Shown here piece after piece: positions 59,723-64,000 of a stretch of 64,000 nt of DNA. This DNA comes from JANJUB01 sp964586225 (GTDB taxonomy: Bacteria; Armatimonadota; Fimbriimonadia; Fimbriimonadales; Fimbriimonadaceae), in contig CAZPHD010000006.1 of assembly GCA_964586225.1 (NCBI GenBank), positions 28,933-92,932 on the forward strand. Reading direction: 5' to 3'. A program made the position numbers and the translations under genes. Position 1 is the stretch's first letter; each line of letters opens with the position of its first letter. The notes under the pieces were generated by a model. It searched no databases. It had not been told where the DNA came from and saw only the letters and a list, made by a program, of their open reading frames with translations.

Positions 59723-61000
59723 CTGGCCAAGGGCACCGTTAGCCACGAGATTCCGGTCGAACGCGCGGTGCTCGTTTACGTAAACGAGGACGACTCCGAC
59801 GATCCCCATGTCGAAGCCGAGCTTGAGGGACTCTGTGAAGCGGCTGGAGTTGAACCGGTGGCGAGCATTCGCCAACGGCTCGACCGACCGTATCGAGGAA
59901 CCTACCTAGGCTCCGGAAAGGTCGAGGAGGTCGCACTCTTGGCGGCCGAGACCGGTGCCGATGTCGTTCTCATGGATTGCGAGATCACTGGGATCCAGCA
60001 GCGCAATCTTGAAGACGCCTTTCGGAAGCGCGTGGTTGATCGGACGCAGTTGATCCTGGACATCTTTGCCCGTCGGGCGCGCACCAAAGAAGGCATGCTC
60101 CAAGTCGAACTCGCCCAACTCAGCTACATGATGCCAAAGCTGATGGCGCAATACACCAAGTTCGAGCGTCAGAAGGGAGGTATTGGCATGCGTGGCCCAG
60201 GTGAAACCAAGCTGGAGACTGACCGACGCATGGTCCGGGATCGCATCGCCCGGCTGACCGAGGAGATTGAAGAGGTCAAGCGCCACCGCGACCAGCAGCG
60301 AGCTAGCCGGCGAAAGCACCCATTCGCGTTCGCTTCGATTGCCGGTTACACGAGCGCAGGGAAGTCGACGCTCATGAACAGGCTCGCGGGCACCGAACTC
60401 CTCGCCGACGCGATGCCGTTCGCAACGCTTGACCCAACGACTCGAAAAGTCGACCTACCCGAAGGCTACGCACTCTTCTTGACCGACACGGTCGGCTTCA
60501 TCAGGAATCTGCCTACCAATCTCGTGGCGGCCTTCCGTTCGACGCTGGAAGAAGTCGTTTATGCCGACTTTCTGATTCTGCTCATCGACGCCAGCCATCC
60601 GGCTTGGGAACTCCAACACGGAGCGGTGCTAGATACCCTCGAAGCTCTCGGTGCGCAAGACAAGCCGACCATCCTCGCTTTCAACAAAGTTGACTTGTTA
60701 GACGAGGAAGCACGAGCCGAACTCACTAAGATGATGGAGCTCTGGCCGAATTCCGTCGCGATCAGCGCGGTGACCGGCGCGGGGATGGGAGATTTGCAAC
60801 GTGCGATTCTTGCGCAAGTGCAGTCGTTGCTGGGACGCCTCGAAGCGTTGGTGCCCTACTCCGAATCGCAGCTGATCCAAGAGTGTTATGATTTCGGGCG
60901 CGTGCTCAAGGTCGACTATCGAGAGGACGGCATCTACGTCGAAGCTGAATTGGTCAACGAGATGCGTCGGAAGTTCGAGCCGTACCTGGTTCCTGCCTGA
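59723..61000 (+). CDS. hflX: GTPase HflX
   Basis: 425 aa if started at CTG 59723, supported by GGAAGGGAGG 7 nt upstream; the first GTG (59768) would cut the first beta strand (E-R-A-V-L-V-Y-V). HflX features: N-domain 'GSGKVEEVALLAAETGADVVLMD', 'QLILDIFARRARTKEGMLQVELAQLSYMMP', 'GPGETKLETDRR', and the G domain with G1 GYTSAGKST, G3 DTVGF and G4 FNKVDLL. HflX binds the 50S subunit and splits stalled ribosomes. An extended hairpin follows, separating it from rplT. Confidence 0.9.
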   Translation: MAKGTVSHEIPVERAVLVYVNEDDSDDPHVEAELEGLCEAAGVEPVASIRQRLDRPYRGTYLGSGKVEEVALLAAETGADVVLMDCEITGIQQRNLEDAFRKRVVDRTQLILDIFARRARTKEGMLQVELAQLSYMMPKLMAQYTKFERQKGGIGMRGPGETKLETDRRMVRDRIARLTEEIEEVKRHRDQQRASRRKHPFAFASIAGYTSAGKSTLMNRLAGTELLADAMPFATLDPTTRKVDLPEGYALFLTDTVGFIRNLPTNLVAAFRSTLEEVVYADFLILLIDASHPAWELQHGAVLDTLEALGAQDKPTILAFNKVDLLDEEARAELTKMMELWPNSVAISAVTGAGMGDLQRAILAQVQSLLGRLEALVPYSESQLIQECYDFGRVLKVDYREDGIYVEAELVNEMRRKFEPYLVPA

Positions 61001-61007
61001 CTAACGA

Positions 61008-61040
61008 CAATGGGCAGAGCACACGTGCTTCTGCCCATTG
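61008..61040. terminator. Long hairpin between hflX and rplT
   Basis: CAATGGGCAGAGCAC pairs with GTGCTTCTGCCCATTG with one bulge. It stands between two converging genes and can act for both, although neither side has a long T tract. Confidence 0.75.
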
Positions 61041-61056
61041 CATCAGGTTCAGGTGC

Positions 61057-61404
61057 TTACGCTGTGGCTTGCTTGACGATGGCGCGGAACGCGTCCATAT
61101 CATGAATCGCGAGTTCGCTGAGCATTTTACGGTTGACTTGAATGCCCTTCGAGTTCAGCCCATGGATCAGTTGGCTGTACTTCACGTCGCACTGCGCGCA
61201 GGCGGCCGTGATTCGCGTGATCCAGAGTCGGCGGAAGTCGCGCTTTTTGGCTCGGCGGTCGCGGAAGGCGTACTGCCCAGACTTCATCACCTGCTCGTGA
61301 GCGCGGCTGAAGACGTTCTTTTTGCGGCCGAAATAGCCCGACGCCTTCTCGATGATCTTCTTGTGTCGCTTGTGGCGCATCAGGCCACGTTTGATTCTTG
61401 CCAT
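61057..61404 (-). CDS. rplT: 50S ribosomal protein L20
   Basis: 115 aa. 'MARIKRGLMRHKRHKKIIEKASGYFGRKKNVFSRAHEQVMKSGQYAFRDRRAKKRDFRRLWITRI' is a complete L20. It helps assemble 50S and represses its own operon in several bacteria. Here it is preceded by a 141-bp gap that contains two copies of the ACCTCGTG hairpin repeat, on the mRNA side antisense to the repeat orientation. Confidence 0.97.
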   Translation of the reverse strand: MARIKRGLMRHKRHKKIIEKASGYFGRKKNVFSRAHEQVMKSGQYAFRDRRAKKRDFRRLWITRITAACAQCDVKYSQLIHGLNSKGIQVNRKMLSELAIHDMDAFRAIVKQATA

Positions 61405-61466
61405 GGTTTTCCTCGTTTACGGTCGTGACCGGTTCCCAGCCTTAGAGGCGGTAGCGGTAGAGTTTG

Positions 61467-61497
61467 CGCCGGGAAAAAACCACCCGGCGACCTCGTG
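61467..61497 (+). repeat. ACCTCGTG hairpin repeat, rpmI-rplT gap, copy 1
   Basis: CGCCGGG, loop AAAAAACCA, CCCGGCG, tail ACCTCGTG. Same design as the copies at 30.97-31.04 and 32.14 kb with a different stem sequence. Confidence 0.78.
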
Positions 61498-61509
61498 TCT
61501 TCTGAGTTG

Positions 61510-61539
61510 CGCCGGAAAAAGCCACCCGGCGACCTCGTG
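61510..61539 (+). repeat. ACCTCGTG hairpin repeat, rpmI-rplT gap, copy 2
   Basis: CGCCGG, loop AAAAAGCCA, CCCGGCG, tail ACCTCGTG. A direct copy 43 bp after the first one. Confidence 0.78.
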
Positions 61540-61545
61540 TCCTTC

Positions 61546-61743
61546 TTAGGCCTTGCCGAGCAGACGCTTTACACGACGCTCTTCACCCTTGAACAGGGTT
61601 GGCTCTTCTTCCAGGCGTCGCTTTTGCGCACCGCTCTTGTGCAAGAACTGGTGGTTATTGTGGCTCCGCCGGCGGGTGATCTTCCCCGATCCCGTGATCT
61701 TGAATCGTTTCGCCGCGGTCTTGTTTGTCTTCAGCTTTGACAT
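61546..61743 (-). CDS. rpmI: 50S ribosomal protein L35
   Basis: 65 aa. 'MSKLKTNKTAAKRFKITGSGKITRRRSHNNHQFLHKS' is diagnostic. The first 89 bp are shared with the 3' end of infC in a different frame, so translation of L35 is tied to that of IF-3. Confidence 0.96.
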   Translation of the reverse strand: MSKLKTNKTAAKRFKITGSGKITRRRSHNNHQFLHKSGAQKRRLEEEPTLFKGEERRVKRLLGKA

Positions 61744-62290
61744 TTTTCTTTCCTGTCGATGGCTTAGGCGCGAGCACCATCGTCATCAACCGGCCTTCCA
61801 TGCTGGGCGCGCGCTCGACGACCGCAATGTCCGCCATGCGCTGAGCCATCAGGTCCAGCCGTTTCTTGCCGAGTTCGGGATGCGTTACCTCTCGGGCACG
61901 GAACTGACAGGTGATCTTCACCTTGTCGCCGTCCTCAATGAAGCCGATCGCCTTTTTGAGTGCCGTGAGAATGTCGTGCTCCGCAATCCTCGGACTGATC
62001 TTTATACCCTTTACGTCTTGGGTTTTGCGCTTGTTCTCCTTGGATTGCTTGCCTGTCTCGTACTTGTATTTGCCGTAATCAATGATTCGGCAAACCGGCG
62101 GTTGAGCGGTTGGAGCAACCATGACCAGGTCGAGGCCATGTTCACGGGCAATGGAGAGTGCCTCACGACTGCCCATGATGCCAAGTTGTTCGCCGTCGGG
62201 GCCGACGACGCGAATATCGCGAAATCGCAGAACACGATCATTGACCGGGGGGCCCGGATCCGGTCTTGTATCTCTTCGGAACTTCCTTAT
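61655..62290 (-). CDS. infC: Translation initiation factor IF-3 with non-AUG (ATA) start
   Basis: 211 aa when started at ATA 62290. N-domain 'PPVNDRVLRFRDIRVVGPDGEQLGIMGSREALSIAREHG' and C-domain 'QDVKGIKISPRIAEHDILTALKKA' are complete. The first in-frame ATG (residue about 39) would lose the N-domain strand, and there is an in-frame TGA nine bases before the ATA (TGA CTG AAG ATA). GAGGTGA, a seven-base match to the anti-Shine-Dalgarno, ends 6 nt before the ATA. Non-AUG infC starts are the known basis of IF-3 autoregulation. The C-terminus extends about 35 residues beyond the fold and overlaps rpmI by 89 bp. Confidence 0.92.
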   Translation of the reverse strand: MRKFRRDTRPDPGPPVNDRVLRFRDIRVVGPDGEQLGIMGSREALSIAREHGLDLVMVAPTAQPPVCRIIDYGKYKYETGKQSKENKRKTQDVKGIKISPRIAEHDILTALKKAIGFIEDGDKVKITCQFRAREVTHPELGKKRLDLMAQRMADIAVVERAPSMEGRLMTMVLAPKPSTGKKNVKAEDKQDRGETIQDHGIGEDHPPAEPQ

Positions 62291-62333
62291 CTTCAGTCAC
62301 CTCAGGCGCGAACGAACACCGCGCACTTCTCAC

Positions 62334-62339
62334 AGTATA
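62334..62339 (-). promoter_or_regulatory. -10 box for infC
   Basis: TATACT on the minus strand gives a start near 62327 and a leader of about 37 nt carrying the GAGGTGA Shine-Dalgarno. No good -35 is visible. Confidence 0.5.
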
Positions 62340-62402
62340 TCTCGGACGTTTCACTCCCGGGCTAGAGTTGCAGAAAGTTGAGGCTAGGTAACCTTGCGAA
62401 CC

Positions 62403-62801
62403 ATGCGACTTCGCTACGCCCTCGTGGCCGACTATGCCAACGTCACCGGAGATGGCAAGCCCAACATCGTGGGGGTCACCGACCGGCTCTACGCCTATCA
62501 GTTTCCCGCCGTCCATCGCGAACTCTACGTTGTGAATGGCATCGAGACCGACAATGACGACGACGGCACGACCCAAGAAATCGCCGTACAGGTCATTGAT
62601 CCTGACGGCAAGGCGCTGGCCGAAATCCGGGGCAACCTGGAGATCAATGGTCCAAAGCAGACATTCCATCAGCTTCACTGCATTCGTGACTTGACATTTG
62701 CGAGCCCCGGCTACTATCAAGTTAACATCCACTACGCTGGCGTGCAAGTTTGCGAGTACGGCATTGAACTGGTCCAGCTTCCGCCCCCTGAGGCCCAATG
62801 A
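62403..62801 (+). CDS. DUF6941-like small protein
   Basis: 132 aa from ATG 62403. 'MRLRYALVADYANVTGDGKPNIVGVTDRL' and the ending 'FASPGYYQVNIHYAGVQVCEYGIELVQL' resemble the DUF6941 family (identification from memory, tentative). The fold is probably a beta sandwich. TAACCT is placed 8 nt before the ATG. The stop overlaps the radC start (AATGA), so radC is coupled. Confidence 0.6.
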   Translation: MRLRYALVADYANVTGDGKPNIVGVTDRLYAYQFPAVHRELYVVNGIETDNDDDGTTQEIAVQVIDPDGKALAEIRGNLEINGPKQTFHQLHCIRDLTFASPGYYQVNIHYAGVQVCEYGIELVQLPPPEAQ

Positions 62802-63442
62802 ACGCCTACGATCGGGTTCGAGATGTCGGAATCGCAGCGGCTTCGCCGCTCGACCTGCTGGCGGTTGGGCTGTCTCGGCGCGAGGAAGATGTTAGCGAGG
62901 AGTCGGCAAGTGAAGTTCTTCGCATGATGGGCAATATCTCACGTCTCCCCGAAATGACGCCTGAGATCTTGCGCGATCAAGCCGGCTTGACGACGTTTGA
63001 GGCAACGCGGGCGCAAGCACTGATCGAGCTGGGGCGGCGAACGAGCGGGGCAGGCAAGGGAATGCGAACGGTCATCGAATCCCCGGCCGATGTCGCCGCC
63101 ATGTTCGACCACCTGCGCCACGAGAAGCGTGAGCATTTTGTGGCGGTCTATCTCGACGCTAAAGCTTTCGTTTTGCGCGCGGTCACGATCCACATTGGGA
63201 CGGTGACTTCGTCGTTGGTCGGACCACGCGAGGTGTTTCGGGAGGCCGTACGTGAGGGCGCGGTGAGTCTGGTTGTTGCCCATAACCATCCGAGCGGGGA
63301 CCCGACGCCCAGTCCGGAGGACATCGAAGTCACGAAGTGCTTGAAATCCGTCGGAGACATGCTCGATATTCAGCTTCTCGATCACGTCATCTTGGGCGAT
63401 CGCCGGCATGTATCGTTGCGGGAAATGGGGGTAATCACATGA
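62798..63442 (+). CDS. radC: RadC-family JAB/MPN domain protein
   Basis: 214 aa. N-terminal helix-hairpin-helix-like part (1-90), then the JAB domain (about 95-214) with 'SPADVAAMFDHLRHEKREHFVAVYLDAK' and the metal-site 'AHNHPSGDPTPSPEDIEVTK' (H-x-H and the distal D). Once tied to DNA repair, its real role is unsettled. Coupled to both neighbours by overlaps (62798-62801 and 63439-63442). Confidence 0.9.
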   Translation: MNAYDRVRDVGIAAASPLDLLAVGLSRREEDVSEESASEVLRMMGNISRLPEMTPEILRDQAGLTTFEATRAQALIELGRRTSGAGKGMRTVIESPADVAAMFDHLRHEKREHFVAVYLDAKAFVLRAVTIHIGTVTSSLVGPREVFREAVREGAVSLVVAHNHPSGDPTPSPEDIEVTKCLKSVGDMLDIQLLDHVILGDRRHVSLREMGVIT

Positions 63443-64000
63443 GTTGGGAAGAGATTGCGGAGGGCGTGCGGGCCGAAGCGCAGCGCATGCATGAGGCACG
63501 TGAACAGGGATTGGCCAAGTGCCGATCGATCACCCAAACATCGGCTAGGTCGATCCGCCACATTCACCGCCACCAGTTCGAAGAAGCCGAGCGATTGCTT
63601 GCCGAAACGCGGCGGGTGTCCTTGGAGGCTCGCGACGTTTTGCGCCCGTTTGGGTCACTGTTCTACGCGGGATACCTCCACGACGCCGAGAAGGAGATGG
63701 TTGAGGCTCACGCGGTGTATGCGATCGTGCATCGGAACGCGATCCCTGGGCCTGACGATCTCGGCGTCGGCATCATGACGTATCTGAATGGCATGGGCGA
63801 GGCGGCTTCCGAGTGCCGACGATTTGCATTGGACGAGATGCGAGCCGGAAAGTTGGATGAGGCGGCGTGGATTCTCGGTCAAATGGAGATGATCTACGAG
63901 GAATTGATCACGTTCGACTATAGCGACTCGATGACGCACGGTCTGCGGCGAACCTGCGACGCGCTACGTGCGGTGATCGAGCGGACGCGCAGTGATCTAA
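63439..64000 (+). CDS. Translin family protein, 3' end outside the window
   Basis: 187 aa visible, cut by the right edge. The translin pattern is clear: 'RSIRHIHRHQFEEAERLLAE', 'FYAGYLHDAEKEMVEAHAVYAIV', 'IPGPDDLGVGIMTYLNGMGEAASECRRFALDEMRAGKLDEA', 'MEMIYEELITFDYSDSMTHGLRRTCDALRAVIERTRSDL'. Translins are octameric ssDNA/RNA-binding proteins in eukaryotes and archaea and are uncommon in bacteria. ATG 63439 overlaps the radC stop. The catalytic acids of the relative Trax are not evident, so RNA or DNA binding is more likely than nuclease activity. Confidence 0.85.
   Translation, partial: MSWEEIAEGVRAEAQRMHEAREQGLAKCRSITQTSARSIRHIHRHQFEEAERLLAETRRVSLEARDVLRPFGSLFYAGYLHDAEKEMVEAHAVYAIVHRNAIPGPDDLGVGIMTYLNGMGEAASECRRFALDEMRAGKLDEAAWILGQMEMIYEELITFDYSDSMTHGLRRTCDALRAVIERTRSDL

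Overview
The window is a GC-rich bacterial chromosome segment (clearly above 55% G+C by eye) made mostly of core genes with ordinary spacing. I infer a didermal bacterium close to Armatimonadota (Fimbriimonas-like). The pointers are prepilin-type proteins with the H-X9-DG ending, a meso-diaminopimelate pathway enzyme (DapF), lipoproteins, very large secreted Ig-repeat proteins, DUF4826- and DUF2231-type proteins, and core operons whose order matches no familiar model phylum exactly. This placement is an inference from gene content; no marker tree was possible.

Layout. 1-5.1 kb: end of a VOC-fold gene, a structured non-coding stretch, an SPFH/band-7 protein and smc. 5.2-11.2 kb: flavin reductase, membrane proteins, a dead RAYT-like transposase between inverted REP-like palindromes, two pseudopilins, a DUF2231/heme-motif protein, and a two-gene unit of a VKOR/thioredoxin-like membrane protein plus a ten-cysteine secreted protein. 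11.5-17.1 kb: ribosomal operon rpsN-rpsH-rplF-rplR-rpsE-rpmD-rplO-secY, a terminator, then adk-map. 17.1-17.65 kb: an apparently stand-alone structured RNA of about 340 nt with its own promoter and terminator. 17.6-26.3 kb: AroE-like protein, apt, PilZ, miaA-hfq-dapF, HD-GYP, lplA, a hidden 49-aa membrane protein, parB, purB, tRNA-fMet. 26.4-41.9 kb: peptidases (S9, S15), small hypothetical genes, a GNAT, a 1573-aa DUF4011/SF1-helicase/Vsr-nuclease protein, tRNA-Ala, a GbsR/MarR regulator and an AAA ATPase. 41.9-56.3 kb: secreted hypothetical genes, an ABC exporter with pdxH, asd, two tandem paralogous Ig-repeat secreted proteins and a lipoprotein. 56.4-64 kb: ECF sigma and partner, dnaN, WD40 protein, hflX, infC-rpmI-rplT, radC, and a bacterial translin homologue cut by the right edge.

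Two themes run through the window. First, many genes carry a TANNNT-type -10 box only 5-10 nt before the start codon and no Shine-Dalgarno, so leaderless mRNAs look common (best case: TTGACA-17-TATGCT-5-ATG at 44.7 kb). Second, the intergenic gaps are populated by several short-repeat families: arrays with a strict 10-bp period, hairpins with covarying stems but constant loop and tail, 60-bp palindromic tandem units, and REP-like palindromes.

The strongest candidates for something undescribed are the 17.3 kb RNA, the VKOR-like/ten-Cys pair, the covarying hairpin family, the radC-translin pair, and the non-AUG (AUA) start of infC.
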